From: Colimorpha sp964483145 | GTDB lineage: Bacteria; Bacteroidota; Bacteroidia; Bacteroidales; P3 | Length of the DNA: 64,000 nt | Assembly: GCA_964483145.1 (NCBI GenBank) | Contig: CAZAAK010000002.1 | Span: 1 to 64,000, forward strand | Reading direction: 5' to 3' | Shown here: positions 43,166-52,657 of the stretch, piece after piece | Layout: the number at the start of each line of letters is the position of its first letter | Position numbering within the stretch: the first letter of the stretch is position 1 | Made by a program: the position numbers and the translations under genes | Notes under the pieces: model-generated | Told to the model about the DNA's origin: nothing | The model's input: the letters and a program-made list of their open reading frames with translations, nothing else | Database searches by the model: none

Positions 43166-45901
43166 TCAATATGAGTAGTACCCTTGATTGGATTGGTAGG
43201 ATTGTTGTTTGGTGTATTTGACATCCTTTAGACTGCTAGCCTTGATGTTGATTTGGAAGTTCCAACTTTTGTAGTAGCCAAAAGGCACCCAATTGAAGCG
43301 CATCTCCCAACAGTGAAGATCGCGGTAGATGTCAATGGAGGTATAAGACATACCCTTGTTGACGAAGTCGTAGCCCGTAGAAACGGCTACCCTCCATTGG
43401 GGAGTGATATTGATGTTGCCTGAGAGGCTGAGTGTTTGGATAACATTGTTGTCGAAATTGTATTGGGCGGCTACAAAAGTGCTGACATAACTTAGGGTAT
43501 AGTTGAGAGAGAGATTCCACGGCATGGAGAAATCGGCGTAGGTGCCCATCAGAAGGGCTGGGTTATAGTTATAGGGCGACTGCATGATGGGTGCAACAAT
43601 CTGTTCGCCTTTTGGTTTGGAACCGGGTTTGGTTTCGTTGTTGGCGCTGAATGTGCTGTTGTTGAGGCTCCAGGAGAATTGGGCGCTAACGGTAGAGTTG
43701 TTGCGCTGGAGAATTTTATCCTGCACTTCCCAAACAAATTGGTTGTGCTTGCGTCCGGCGCTGTCGATATAGTAGGGGCTGAATGATCCGGAATAGTTGA
43801 GAACAAGATTTTTGAAAAGCGTGGTGCGCCCCGTTATCGAGAAATCAGACCAACGGAGGGAATCCTTGGCTAGGTCATAACTTGTACTTAGGTTGAAGCT
43901 CTCAAGGAGGGTGACTTTTTTGACCCCAGTGACGGTGTCTTTAGGGTTGGCTACCTTCATTTCGAGGTTGTTACCAATGCTGAAACTTATGGCACCGGAA
44001 CGGCCATCGGAAGGGCCACCGTAGAGGCTACGCTCAAAGATAGAGTAGCGGGTAACATATCCGGTGTTGTCGGTATAGGACTTCCACCACCCCAAACGGG
44101 CATCACCAAAATCGGGACGGAAATTGAAAGAAACAGATGGATTGATGACATGGCGGATGGCTTTGACTGGTCCGTACTTGAAGTTGAACATGCCGTAGAT
44201 GCGAGTGGTTAAGGAAGATGAGATGCTGATATCGCGATTGGAGCGAAATCCGCGCACAGTGTCAATCGTTACAGACTCTGTCTCGGAGTTCCAACTCTTG
44301 CGGATTGTGGACCAATGCCAACGTTCGTGATAGGAGGCGGAGTTGGTCCAATTGAAAAATTTGAGCACCTTGATGGAGAGGCTGAGCGGGATAGAATGTT
44401 GGATGCCGTATTGCATCTTGTTGAGTGTGGTAAGTTTAAAAAGGTCGGAATCCTGCGCACTGATATTGTTTTCGGCGGAAAGTGAGTAGGAAAGTGAAAG
44501 ATTTTCGTACCATCGGAGGTTACCAGATGTGTTCTTTCGGCGGAGGGGATAGAAGGTTGTGGAGTTGAGGGAAACCGAAGGGAGTTTGAGGTTCATGACA
44601 CCCGTTTGGACATTGTAAGACTCGTTGAGTGAGGCGGCAAGGCTGAAACTGCTGCCCAAAGAGGCTGAATAGGAGACACTAGAAGTGGTGGTGCTATTGA
44701 AGTAGTCGTTGCTGTTGGTAGTATTTCGGTTGTAGTTACGGCTTTGGAGATTGACGTTGGCAGAAAATCGGCTACGGGGGTTGGCTTTGGCGTCTTGTTC
44801 GTGTTGCCATACTACCTTGAAATCGCTGAATTTGGAGAATGTAGCACTGTCTCCGGAAATGCCCTCCTTGGTAATGCCATAGCGGATATCAAAGTTGCCC
44901 TTGTACTTGTACCTTACGCAATAGTTGCTTTTGGCTTCGGCAGCCCAGCTGAGGTTTGTATAGAGTTCACCTGTGAGGGAAAGGTCGACATAATCGTTTA
45001 TGCTCCAATAATAGCCGCCATCTTTTAGATAGTATCCTCGATTGTCCATCCAGCCATAACTGGGCATGAGGATGCCTGAGGTGACATCATGTTTCATGGG
45101 GAAGAAGGCAAATGGAATAATCAGCGGGGCTGGAACGTCCTCAATGGTGACATAGGCGGGGCCGGTAAAAATTTTGTCTCCTGTGATAAGCTTCGAATGG
45201 CCGAAGTTTATGGCGAAGTGGGGATGACTATAATTGCAGGTGGTATATTGGCCGCCATTGAGGTACATAATGGAATCGGTTACTTTCTTGACGCGGGAAC
45301 CGTGAAGGAACCCATCGCCCTGTTTGGTGATAACACCAGTGATGATGCCCTTCTTGGTAACATAGTTAAAAACAATTGAATCAGCCATATACTCGGCATC
45401 GCTCTCTTTGAAGTAGGGTGTACCTGAGGGCTTCCCCGCAGAGTCCAATGAGGGAAAGGCAGTGAGCATTTGGGTATTGAAGTCGATGCGGATATCATCT
45501 GCCTTCAGTTCCATCGACCCATATTCAATTTGGCCATTGGTGTAGAGTTGCGCCTTGCGTTTGTTGATATCAAAAGAGATGGAGTCGGTTGCCTTGTAGT
45601 GGACGGTGGTGGTGATGGCATCTTTGGATAGCGGAATGAGCCTAAGGGAGTCGGGTACAGTAGGCGCGGCGGCAGTCAAGGAGTCGGCAGTTGGGTACAA
45701 GGGGTCGGTCGTTTCACCACTGTTTAAAAAAAACACATCGGAACCAGATTGGAGAGCAGAAGAATCAGCGGATACAGTATCCAAAACAGTGTGGGGAAAG
45801 GAATTTTTCTTGGAAATAAGTGAGGAATCAGCTTGGGCAAAAACAAGGTTTGCTAGTCCTAAAATGTAGACTAACAAACAGATGTTCAAAACTTTCCGCA
45901 T
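43166..45901 (-). CDS. lptD: LPS-assembly outer membrane protein LptD
   Basis: The outer-membrane barrel that places lipopolysaccharide on the cell surface. The 911-residue protein has a signal peptide (LLVYILGLANLVFAQ), a low-complexity Ser/Asp/Thr linker (about 25-95), an OstA/LptA-like jellyroll (about 100-290: KAQLYTNGQIEYGSMELKAD), and a very large barrel of aromatic strands to the end. ATG 45901 gives the signal peptide; an in-frame ATG at 45997 lies before the promoter box and adds unlike sequence. The promoter faces that of the amidase. Confidence 0.9.
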   Translation of the reverse strand: MRKVLNICLLVYILGLANLVFAQADSSLISKKNSFPHTVLDTVSADSSALQSGSDVFFLNSGETTDPLYPTADSLTAAAPTVPDSLRLIPLSKDAITTTVHYKATDSISFDINKRKAQLYTNGQIEYGSMELKADDIRIDFNTQMLTAFPSLDSAGKPSGTPYFKESDAEYMADSIVFNYVTKKGIITGVITKQGDGFLHGSRVKKVTDSIMYLNGGQYTTCNYSHPHFAINFGHSKLITGDKIFTGPAYVTIEDVPAPLIIPFAFFPMKHDVTSGILMPSYGWMDNRGYYLKDGGYYWSINDYVDLSLTGELYTNLSWAAEAKSNYCVRYKYKGNFDIRYGITKEGISGDSATFSKFSDFKVVWQHEQDAKANPRSRFSANVNLQSRNYNRNTTNSNDYFNSTTTSSVSYSASLGSSFSLAASLNESYNVQTGVMNLKLPSVSLNSTTFYPLRRKNTSGNLRWYENLSLSYSLSAENNISAQDSDLFKLTTLNKMQYGIQHSIPLSLSIKVLKFFNWTNSASYHERWHWSTIRKSWNSETESVTIDTVRGFRSNRDISISSSLTTRIYGMFNFKYGPVKAIRHVINPSVSFNFRPDFGDARLGWWKSYTDNTGYVTRYSIFERSLYGGPSDGRSGAISFSIGNNLEMKVANPKDTVTGVKKVTLLESFNLSTSYDLAKDSLRWSDFSITGRTTLFKNLVLNYSGSFSPYYIDSAGRKHNQFVWEVQDKILQRNNSTVSAQFSWSLNNSTFSANNETKPGSKPKGEQIVAPIMQSPYNYNPALLMGTYADFSMPWNLSLNYTLSYVSTFVAAQYNFDNNVIQTLSLSGNINITPQWRVAVSTGYDFVNKGMSYTSIDIYRDLHCWEMRFNWVPFGYYKSWNFQINIKASSLKDVKYTKQQSYQSNQGYYSY

Positions 45902-45929
45902 AAATGCTCTCACTTTCCGAATTTCCTCG

Positions 45930-45937
45930 TACCTTTG
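45930..45937 (+). promoter_or_regulatory. Promoter -7 box for the amidase
   Basis: TACCTTTG followed by GCAGC. Predicted start of transcription is near 45944, almost the same base pair as the opposite lptD start. Confidence 0.65.
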
Positions 45938-45950
45938 CAGCTTGGAATTG

Positions 45951-45958
45951 CAAAGATA
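45951..45958 (-). promoter_or_regulatory. Promoter -7 box for lptD
   Basis: The minus strand reads TATCTTTG. It points toward the amidase promoter box only 13 bases away, so the two promoters overlap completely. Confidence 0.65.
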
Positions 45959-46003
45959 ACAACTTTTTGCGCATTTTTGAAAATAAAAAATACACAATTG
46001 AAA

Positions 46004-47374
46004 ATGAAACGCTTATTGGCCTTTTTTATTGTGCTGGTTTGTATAAACGGTGCGGTTTTTTGTCAGAAAAAATCCGCCGGACAAGTGAAAACAATCGTCA
46101 TTGATGCCGGTCATGGTGGCAACAAACCTGGTGCCATAGGCAAAAAAAGCAAGGAAAAAATGCTTACCCTGCAAATGGCGCTGAAATTAGGCAAACTAAT
46201 TGAGGAGAACTGCCCAGATGTGAAGATTATCTACACCCGTACCTCCGATGTGGATGTGGCTTTGGCGGAACGTGCACGGCTGGCCAACAAATCCAAGGCC
46301 GACCTGTTCCTCTCCATTCATTGCAACTCGTGGACGAACTCGACTCCTACGGGAGTGGAAACTTACGTAATGGGTCTTTCGCAAGGCAAAGCCAATATGG
46401 AGGTGGCCAAAAAAGAAAATGCTGATATTTTGTTGGAAGAGGGTTATAAGGACAATAGCGACTACCAAGGTTTCGACCCCAACTCACCGGAAAGCTATGT
46501 GATGTTTGCCATGTACCAGAACGCCTATTTAGACAAGAGTCTGGACTTTGCCGGTATGATACAGGATCGGTACAAGTCAAACATCAAAACCATCAACCGC
46601 GGAGTGAAGCAGGCCGAGATCTTTGTCTTATACAAGACTGCCATGCCTGCCGTACTGACCGAGGTGGGTTTTATCAGCAATCCCGAAGAGGAGCAATATA
46701 TGATTTCCGACGAAGGACAGGCTACCATCGTGGTGAGCATTTTTGAGGCTTTTCTCAACTATAAGAGTGCCGTAGAGGGGACTAAAGTACCTACCAATCT
46801 GAAAATAGACTTGAAAGGTTATAAGAGCAAGACCGATAAATACGTTGCTACGGCTAAGTCTGTGACAGAAAGACCGATTGTTGTTGAGGAACCCGGAAAC
46901 GATAGTGAAGTTACCGATACACAGAATATTGCGGATACAGTAGCTACGATACCATCGACAATGATAACATCCACAGCCAAGACCAATGTTGACCCTCCAT
47001 TGGCTATTGCTGAGCCGAAAGCGAAGGAACCTGTTGCTGCAGAGTCTTCCCCTAAGGTAACAATCGCAACAGATGGGGGAAACCCCGTTACGGAAACTCC
47101 TAAGGTTTCGGGAGTGGAATATCGCGTACAATTCCTTAGCAGCAACAAAGAGTTGCAGAAAGGTTCGCGCGAGTTCAGGGGAATTGAGGATTATGAATTC
47201 TACTTGCAGAAAGGTGTTTATCGCTACACTACGGGCAATTTTAAAAATGTGAAAGATGCTGTGAAACGGCAGAAAGAAGTACGCGAGGTAGGCTTTAAGG
47301 ATGCTTTTGTTGTGGCATTCAACAATGGTAGCCGCATCTCGCTCCAAGAAGCAAAAGAACTTTTGGAACAATAA
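46004..47374 (+). CDS. N-acetylmuramoyl-L-alanine amidase with SPOR-like C-terminus
   Basis: Cuts the amide bond between muramic acid and the stem peptide, needed for septum splitting. The 456-residue exported protein has a signal peptide (LLAFFIVLVCINGAVFC), an Amidase_3 domain (about 28-255) with zinc ligands in IDAGHGG (His37) and FLSIHCNSW and the catalytic Glu in VLTEVGFI, a Thr/Pro/Ala-rich linker (about 285-370), and a C-terminal module VEYRVQFLSSNKELQKGS resembling SPOR domains that bind denuded glycan. ATG 46004 gives the signal peptide. Confidence 0.93.
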   Translation: MKRLLAFFIVLVCINGAVFCQKKSAGQVKTIVIDAGHGGNKPGAIGKKSKEKMLTLQMALKLGKLIEENCPDVKIIYTRTSDVDVALAERARLANKSKADLFLSIHCNSWTNSTPTGVETYVMGLSQGKANMEVAKKENADILLEEGYKDNSDYQGFDPNSPESYVMFAMYQNAYLDKSLDFAGMIQDRYKSNIKTINRGVKQAEIFVLYKTAMPAVLTEVGFISNPEEEQYMISDEGQATIVVSIFEAFLNYKSAVEGTKVPTNLKIDLKGYKSKTDKYVATAKSVTERPIVVEEPGNDSEVTDTQNIADTVATIPSTMITSTAKTNVDPPLAIAEPKAKEPVAAESSPKVTIATDGGNPVTETPKVSGVEYRVQFLSSNKELQKGSREFRGIEDYEFYLQKGVYRYTTGNFKNVKDAVKRQKEVREVGFKDAFVVAFNNGSRISLQEAKELLEQ

Positions 47375-47445
47375 AAGACGCGGGGTTTGCGTTAGAATTA
47401 GAATGTTAGAATATTAGAAAGAATGTACTATTGCTTGCTGTAGTG

Positions 47446-48138
47446 ATGATAGAAATAAAAAACATAACCAAGGTTTATGACGGGCAAAAGGCTGTCGATG
47501 ACGTGAGTTTCAACGTGAAAGATGGAGAGGTAGTGGGGTTGTTGGGCCCCAATGGTGCCGGCAAATCGACATTGATGAAAATACTGACTTGCTACATTCC
47601 CCCAACGGAAGGTGAAGCCGCCATTTGTGGTCATAGCATCTACGATGACCCGTTGGCAGTGCGCAAAGAAATAGGATATCTACCAGAGCACAATCCCTTG
47701 TATTTGGATATGTATGTGCGCGAATTTTTGTTTTTTTTGGCTGGGATTTATGGATTAAAAAACCGCAAAGACCGAGTGGAGGAGATGATAAATCTAGTTG
47801 GTCTAACACCCGAGAGCAATAAGCGCATTGGACAATTGTCGAAGGGATACCGCCAACGTGTTGGTTTGGCGCAGGCCCTGATTCATGACCCCAAGGTGCT
47901 GATTTTGGATGAACCTACTACTGGACTTGACCCAAATCAGCTAGAAGAAATTCGCAACGTTATTAAAAATGCTGGTAAGAAGAAAGTGATATTGCTTTCT
48001 ACTCACATCATGCAGGAGGTGGAAGCTATGTGTACGCGTGCCATCATCATCAATCATGGTAAATTGGTAAGCGATGACCGTTTGGAGCATATCACCTCAC
48101 AGCAGCTGACCGAGAAATTCCACCAGGTGACTGTGTAA
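47446..48138 (+). CDS. ABC transporter ATP-binding protein, GldA type
   Basis: A 230-residue nucleotide-binding subunit. Walker A GPNGAGKST near residue 37, Q-loop region EIGYLPEHNPLY, signature LSKGYRQRVGLAQAL, Walker B VLILDEPTTGLDPNQ and the switch His in LLSTHIMQEV are all intact. The sequence resembles GldA of the gliding-associated exporters, but no gldF- or gldG-like permease lies nearby, so its membrane partner is elsewhere. ATG 47446 gives the normal family start MIEIKNITK; GTG 47443 is possible. Confidence 0.92.
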   Translation: MIEIKNITKVYDGQKAVDDVSFNVKDGEVVGLLGPNGAGKSTLMKILTCYIPPTEGEAAICGHSIYDDPLAVRKEIGYLPEHNPLYLDMYVREFLFFLAGIYGLKNRKDRVEEMINLVGLTPESNKRIGQLSKGYRQRVGLAQALIHDPKVLILDEPTTGLDPNQLEEIRNVIKNAGKKKVILLSTHIMQEVEAMCTRAIIINHGKLVSDDRLEHITSQQLTEKFHQVTV

Positions 48139-48202
48139 GTGGGAGTTTCTAAAAAAGAAATCAAGAAAGTGTCAAATAAAATAGATTGTAAACAATTAAA
48201 CA

Positions 48203-49027
48203 ATGACCCGTAAAGAATTAATCGACCTTATTTATGTCCGCCGCTCGTTTCTATGTGTAGGCCTGGATGTTGACAGGAAGAAAATGCCAGAGCGTTTGCG
48301 TGATGCCAAAGATGGTGTTTTCCAATTCAATAAAGCCATTATCGATGCTACTATCAGCTATTGTGTCGCCTACAAACCCAATTTGGCTTTTTATGAAGCT
48401 ATGGGCATTGAAGGTTTGGTGCAATTGAAGAAAACGATGGAATATCTGCATGGCTTAGGTAAGCCTGTGTTCACTATTGCGGATGCCAAACGTGGCGACA
48501 TTGGCAATACTTCGCAACAGTATGCCAAGGCTTTTCTTGATCCTGAAGGTGATTTTAATTTCGATGCGCTGACCATTGCCCCCTATATGGGTGTCGACTC
48601 GGTTCAGCCATTCACCGTATATGACGGCAAATGGGTGATTTTGTTGGCTTTGACGAGCAATAAAGGTGCATTCGACTTCCAGTTTTTGAATGTGGATGGA
48701 AATAAAAAACTCTTCCAACAGGTGTTAGAAACCTCGCAGCAATGGGGCAATCCCGACAATATGATGTATGTGGTTGGTGCAACCAAAGCCGACATGCTGA
48801 CGCAGGTTCGTGCCATTGCTCCCAACAGTTTCCTGTTGGTTCCGGGCGTAGGCGCTCAAGGGGGTAGCTTGGAAGAGGTATGCAAATATGGCCTGACAAA
48901 AGAATGCGGGCTACTAGTCAATTCTTCCCGTGGCATCATCTACGCGTCCAATGGACTTGATTTTGCGGAGCGTGCTGCCGAAGAGGCTCAAAAGTTGCAG
49001 AAACAGATGGCAACAGTATTAAGGTAG
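48203..49027 (+). CDS. pyrF: Orotidine-5'-phosphate decarboxylase
   Basis: Last step of UMP synthesis. The 274-residue protein belongs to the longer type-2 subfamily. It has CVGLDVDRKKMPERLRD at the start, the catalytic FTIADAKRGDIGNTS near residue 90, APYMGVDSVQPF, and the phosphate-binding VPGVGAQGGS and NSSRGIIYA. It lies 64 bp behind the ABC ATPase and 20 bp ahead of a membrane protein. Confidence 0.96.
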   Translation: MTRKELIDLIYVRRSFLCVGLDVDRKKMPERLRDAKDGVFQFNKAIIDATISYCVAYKPNLAFYEAMGIEGLVQLKKTMEYLHGLGKPVFTIADAKRGDIGNTSQQYAKAFLDPEGDFNFDALTIAPYMGVDSVQPFTVYDGKWVILLALTSNKGAFDFQFLNVDGNKKLFQQVLETSQQWGNPDNMMYVVGATKADMLTQVRAIAPNSFLLVPGVGAQGGSLEEVCKYGLTKECGLLVNSSRGIIYASNGLDFAERAAEEAQKLQKQMATVLR

Positions 49028-49047
49028 ATAAGGATCAACCCTAAGAG

Positions 49048-49551
49048 ATGGAACTCGATAAAGAAAGGTATCGGCATAGCTTGCGCCTATTGCATGTGCT
49101 GTTGATTGTTAGTTTTGTCATTACCGGCTCTCAATTTATTTGGGAGGTGATGGGAGTTGTTGGTGTATTCCCTGAGATTAGCGAATTCTATGCTAGTTAT
49201 CCCTCGGAATATGGTGATATTTTCAATATAAGAATGGAACAGGAGATGGCCATCCCGCAATGGTATAATCTGTTGCGTGCCATTTTGGACCTCACCTCTG
49301 CTATAGGTCTAGTTCTGATGTGGAAACTGCGCAAGAACGGTTTTCATGCCTATGCTCTTTCCAAATTATTGCTGATGTTGCTGCCGTTGATGTTTCTCGA
49401 CCGGTCCTATATGGGAATAGGCGATATTATGATTGCCGTGTTATTTATCGTCTACTACTTCTTCTTAATGAAGAATCTGGGTGCTTTCAATGCCAAAACT
49501 ACAGTGGATGGGGATTCTGATGGGGGGAACGATACCTCCGAGAGTGTGTGA
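49048..49551 (+). CDS. Small integral membrane protein, function unknown
   Basis: A 167-residue protein with about four hydrophobic helices (around 12-37, 75-95, 105-120 and 123-145), a soluble loop between the first two, and an acidic Asp/Gly/Ser tail (about 150-167). No family recognised. It follows pyrF by 20 bases and is probably the last gene of that transcript, ending at the terminator at 49622. Confidence 0.7.
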   Translation: MELDKERYRHSLRLLHVLLIVSFVITGSQFIWEVMGVVGVFPEISEFYASYPSEYGDIFNIRMEQEMAIPQWYNLLRAILDLTSAIGLVLMWKLRKNGFHAYALSKLLLMLLPLMFLDRSYMGIGDIMIAVLFIVYYFFLMKNLGAFNAKTTVDGDSDGGNDTSESV

Positions 49552-49621
49552 CGACTTGTATCCGATGGATAGAAAACCTTTTCGATTGTAGGAAACGGTA
49601 AGGCTTCACGGATTTGAAGTA

Positions 49622-49664
49622 AGAACTCCCCACACTGCCGTTGCAATGTGGGGAGTTCTCTTTC
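49622..49664 (+). terminator. Intrinsic terminator, 13-bp stem
   Basis: AGAACTCCCCACA pairs perfectly with TGTGGGGAGTTCT and is followed by CTTTCTTTG. It ends the pyrF transcript and may also stop aspC transcription from the other side. Confidence 0.85.
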
Positions 49665-49686
49665 TTTGATAGGGTTGAGGCTTGTT

Positions 49687-50889
49687 TTATTTCAAGTTAG
49701 CCAAAGCTTCTTTGATACGGCGGAGTGCTTCGCGGAGCAATTCTTCGCTAGTGGCATAGCTCAAACGGATACAAGTGTCGTCACCGAAGGCGGAACCCAT
49801 CACTGTGGCGACGTTGGCTTCGTTGAGAATATAGAAGGCCATGTCGGTGGAGTTCTCAATCTTTTTGCCGTTAAAACTCTTGCCATAATAGGAACTGACG
49901 TCAGGGAAGAAGTAGAAAGCGCCCTCGGGCATAGCAACTTTGACGCCGGGAATCTCGCTCAGAAGCTGATAGACCATGTCGCGACGTTTGCGGAAGGTCT
50001 CGCGCATATTGATGATATCTTCGCTGTGGGCAGGGTCCATCTGCATGGCGCGGACGCATGCTTTCAAGGCAATAGAACAGGTGGCACTAGTAACTTGGCC
50101 CTGCAATTTATTGCAAGCCTTGGCAATGGCTAGAGGAGCTCCAATATAACCTACACGCCAACCAGTCATGGCAAAACCCTTAGCTAGACCATTGACGGTG
50201 ACCACACGGTCGTAAATCTCGGGGAACTGGGCAATGCTTTCGTGTTTCCCCACATAATTGATGTGCTCGTAGATTTCATCACAGACCACGAAGACGTTTT
50301 CATGACGGGCAATGACTTGAGCAATACCTTTAAGCTCCTCTTTGGAGTAGAGCATACCAGTAGGATTGCTGGGGCTAGAGAAGATAACGAGCTTGGTTTT
50401 AGGGGTAATGGAAGCCTCAAGTTGTTCTGGGGTCATCTTGAATTTATTCTCGATTTTGGTCTTCAAAGGAACGACAACACCCTCGGCTAAGTGGACGAAT
50501 TCTTTGTAGGAGACCCAATAGGGGGTAGGTATGATAACCTCATCACCGGGGTTAACTAATACCTGAACAACTTGATAAAGAGCTTGCTTTCCTCCAGTGG
50601 AGACCACAATTTGCTCGGGAGTATAGTCAAGGTTGTTATCGCGCTTGAATTTCTTGCTAATGGCTTCGCGGGTATCGGCGTAGCCAGGAACGGGAGGATA
50701 ATGGGTAAAGTTATCGTCAATGGCCTGTTTGGCGGCTTCCTTCACCACATCGGGGGTGTTGAAGTCGGGTTCACCGATAGAAAGACTGATTACATCTTTG
50801 CCTTGGGCTTTGAGCTCGCGGGCTTTGGCTGTCATGGCGAGTGTTTCGCTCTCGGACATGGTCAGCACCCTTTTACTGATGATTTCCAT
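49687..50889 (-). CDS. Pyridoxal-phosphate aminotransferase (aspartate aminotransferase type)
   Basis: A 400-residue fold-type I class I/II aminotransferase. It shows SIGEPDFNTP near residue 38, the STGGKQALYQ cofactor loop, SNPTG near 173, the Asp/Tyr in VVCDEIYEHI, and the lysine that binds PLP in NGLAKGFAMTGWRVGYIG. This matches the Ib-type aspartate aminotransferases, transferring amino groups between aspartate and 2-oxoglutarate. Exact substrate range is inferred from family. It is a single-gene unit with its own promoter. Confidence 0.92.
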   Translation of the reverse strand: MEIISKRVLTMSESETLAMTAKARELKAQGKDVISLSIGEPDFNTPDVVKEAAKQAIDDNFTHYPPVPGYADTREAISKKFKRDNNLDYTPEQIVVSTGGKQALYQVVQVLVNPGDEVIIPTPYWVSYKEFVHLAEGVVVPLKTKIENKFKMTPEQLEASITPKTKLVIFSSPSNPTGMLYSKEELKGIAQVIARHENVFVVCDEIYEHINYVGKHESIAQFPEIYDRVVTVNGLAKGFAMTGWRVGYIGAPLAIAKACNKLQGQVTSATCSIALKACVRAMQMDPAHSEDIINMRETFRKRRDMVYQLLSEIPGVKVAMPEGAFYFFPDVSSYYGKSFNGKKIENSTDMAFYILNEANVATVMGSAFGDDTCIRLSYATSEELLREALRRIKEALANLK

Positions 50890-50979
50890 TGTATAAATTT
50901 TTTGTGTTATTAATTATCAACAAATTATGGCGTATAAAACATGAAGCCATAGGCACTGTATCTACCACTTTTCAAGGTG

Positions 50980-50987
50980 CAAAAATA
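50980..50987 (-). promoter_or_regulatory. Promoter -7 box for the aminotransferase
   Basis: The minus strand reads TATTTTTG. The predicted leader is about 85 bases. Confidence 0.6.
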
Positions 50988-51219
50988 CACTTTTTTTTTA
51001 AAACAGCCGGATTCTTGAGAAAGATTTGGCGTTTATGGTCAATGACGGTTGGAATTTTTTTCTGCTTCAAAGCTACACACAACTTCAGCCTTGAAAGTAA
51101 GCTTTGCGTGTTCCTAATTTCCCCTTGCCCCTACCACGAAGCATCTGCACACCCGAACAGGGACGTTCCTTGCGGAAGTCCCTGCCCAGCATTTACACGT
51201 TACCTATCAAAACAGTGTA
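50988..51219. other. Intergenic stretch between aminotransferase and ECF operon
   Basis: No gene seen. A compact hairpin lies at 51160-51182 (GGGAC-TTCC / GGAA-GTCCC with one bulged G) without a T-run on either side. It may mark the 3' end of the ECF operon message. Confidence 0.5.
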
Positions 51220-51684
51220 CTACAAGGATTCTACGCTGTTCATTATCTGTTGTTCTACAAATCCGGTAAGGTCAATGGCTTTGAATACAACGTTCTTCCA
51301 ATAGTCAGTCAGCGGAACATTGTTTCCATCCGAGTCGGTGACGGTACCGTTGAAACTTCTAGTCTTGATTTCACCAAAACCGCTTATGTGGTAGGTTACC
51401 CCATCTATAACTACGTCTCCTTCAATATAGAATGTGCAGTTGGTCCGATCGATGACAATAACAAAGTTGTTGTATCTGATCCCATCGTACTTCCCACTGA
51501 ACTTGATGGTATCGCAGTCTGCCGACTTGAGCGTATTAATACTTTGAACGTCAGTGGTAATGTTAGGCGATTCTGTTTGGGTGGATGCTTCGTCTTTCTG
51601 GCAAGATGCAATGGCAAACGCCATAAGGAACACAAAGATGCCAAAGAGCACCTTTAGACTTGATTTTCTGCTTGATGTTTTCAT
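51220..51684 (-). CDS. Lipoprotein, last gene of the ECF operon
   Basis: A 154-residue lipoprotein: signal KVLFGIFVFLMAFAIASC with Cys28, followed by QKDE, which fits the Bacteroidota surface-lipoprotein export signal. The mature domain is beta-rich with two cysteines (ADCDTIKFSGKY, DRTNCTFYIEGDVVIDG). No family recognised. ATG 51684 gives the signal; an in-frame ATG at 51768 would bury it behind 28 residues overlapping the upstream gene. It is the distal gene of a sigma, anti-sigma, exported-protein series and so a likely regulon member. Confidence 0.8.
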   Translation of the reverse strand: MKTSSRKSSLKVLFGIFVFLMAFAIASCQKDEASTQTESPNITTDVQSINTLKSADCDTIKFSGKYDGIRYNNFVIVIDRTNCTFYIEGDVVIDGVTYHISGFGEIKTRSFNGTVTDSDGNNVPLTDYWKNVVFKAIDLTGFVEQQIMNSVESL

Positions 51685-51739
51685 GGTAATTTGTGATTTT
51701 ATGGTTAATAATATGTCGAAACCTGACAGGTAACATGCG

Positions 51740-52255
51740 CTATTTCTCAATGGAGTGTAGAAGAACAAATTTCATGGCCCGGCGATAAACATTATGATTG
51801 GGGCAGTGAAAGACCAAGATGGTTAATGTTTTGTTGGATCCGCAGATAAGGTATTCACCTTTGTCCCCTCGCAGAGGGGCTGCACTCTGAATATCCACCT
51901 TGCGGTAAGGACTTAGGGCGGTTACTGTATCCGAGGTCTTGTCCTTTACCATGACATCCATCTTTAAAGAACTTATCTTCCCAACATTGAATGGCAATCC
52001 ATCTGCTCTACCCTCGTGCTCTTTCGTATTTAGAGGTTTCATTCTCTTGAATTCCTTCTTTAACTCATTGTACGTAGCAGTGTCGGCAGCCTCCAACATG
52101 GTGACGGTAACTTTGGTCTGGCCACCAATATCATAGTTCTTGATGGTAGATACCTGTAGACCAGCGCGATTTTTGTAATGTTCGTACAAAGCACTTTGGC
52201 TAAATGCTGTAATCGTGCCAAAAAACAGCATAACGATAACAAGAAGACGTTTCAT
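51740..52255 (-). CDS. Exported protein, DUF4252-like, in the ECF operon
   Basis: A 171-residue protein with a signal peptide (MKRLLVIVMLFFGTITAFSQ). The mature part has strands such as TKVTVTMLEAADTATYNELK and KGEYLICGSNKTLTILVFHC. It resembles the DUF4252 proteins that I recall behind ECF sigma factors in Bacteroidales, but the match is not certain. There is no lipobox. It sits 21 bases behind the anti-sigma gene and 55 bases before the lipoprotein. Confidence 0.65.
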   Translation of the reverse strand: MKRLLVIVMLFFGTITAFSQSALYEHYKNRAGLQVSTIKNYDIGGQTKVTVTMLEAADTATYNELKKEFKRMKPLNTKEHEGRADGLPFNVGKISSLKMDVMVKDKTSDTVTALSPYRKVDIQSAAPLRGDKGEYLICGSNKTLTILVFHCPNHNVYRRAMKFVLLHSIEK

Positions 52256-52276
52256 ACAATCAATTATGTATTAATA

Positions 52277-52657
52277 TTAATTGAGGGACATCAGTGTTTG
52301 TTCAAATCTTTGCAAAACTTCATTAACATCACATTTACTGGGGCATACAACCGACAGCCCTCCACCGTTGGACGTACTGTCCGAATCCGAAATCTGTTGG
52401 CAAGTTTGTAATTCTATGGTCATCTCATCTATGTGGCTAGATTTGTTGGACGCCACTACTTTTGTCGTGTCCAATGATTTGTGCTGGTTCCCAAGATAGG
52501 CAACTAATGATAGGCACACTATGGCGGAAATGGATGCCGCAATTGCAATCCTTGGCCAAGCAAGATGTGTTTTGGTAGGTGCGGTGCTCGATTCCAATTC
52601 CCGTTTTTGCATACTCAAACGGTGTATCTGCTCAATAATGTCCTCGTAGTTATTCAT
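52277..52657 (-). CDS. Probable membrane anti-sigma factor
   Basis: A 126-residue single-pass membrane protein: about 33 cytoplasmic residues (MNNYEDIIEQIHRLSMQKRE), one helix near 35-56 (IAIAASISAIVCLSLVAYL) and a periplasmic tail with three cysteines. The position, overlapping the sigma gene by eight bases, and the topology are those of anti-sigma factors. The cytoplasmic part is short and has no zinc-binding HxxxCxxC motif. Function is inferred from context. Confidence 0.65.
   Translation of the reverse strand: MNNYEDIIEQIHRLSMQKRELESSTAPTKTHLAWPRIAIAASISAIVCLSLVAYLGNQHKSLDTTKVVASNKSSHIDEMTIELQTCQQISDSDSTSNGGGLSVVCPSKCDVNEVLQRFEQTLMSLN

Noticed and set aside
46628..47371. 247-codon minus-strand frame opposite the amidase
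   Set aside because: Cysteine- and Phe-rich shadow of the amidase 3' half with no recognisable domain.
47446..48138. GldA-like ATPase as evidence for gliding motility or type IX secretion
   Set aside because: No gldF, gldG or other gliding or secretion genes are near, and GldA-type ATPases occur in non-gliding Bacteroidales.
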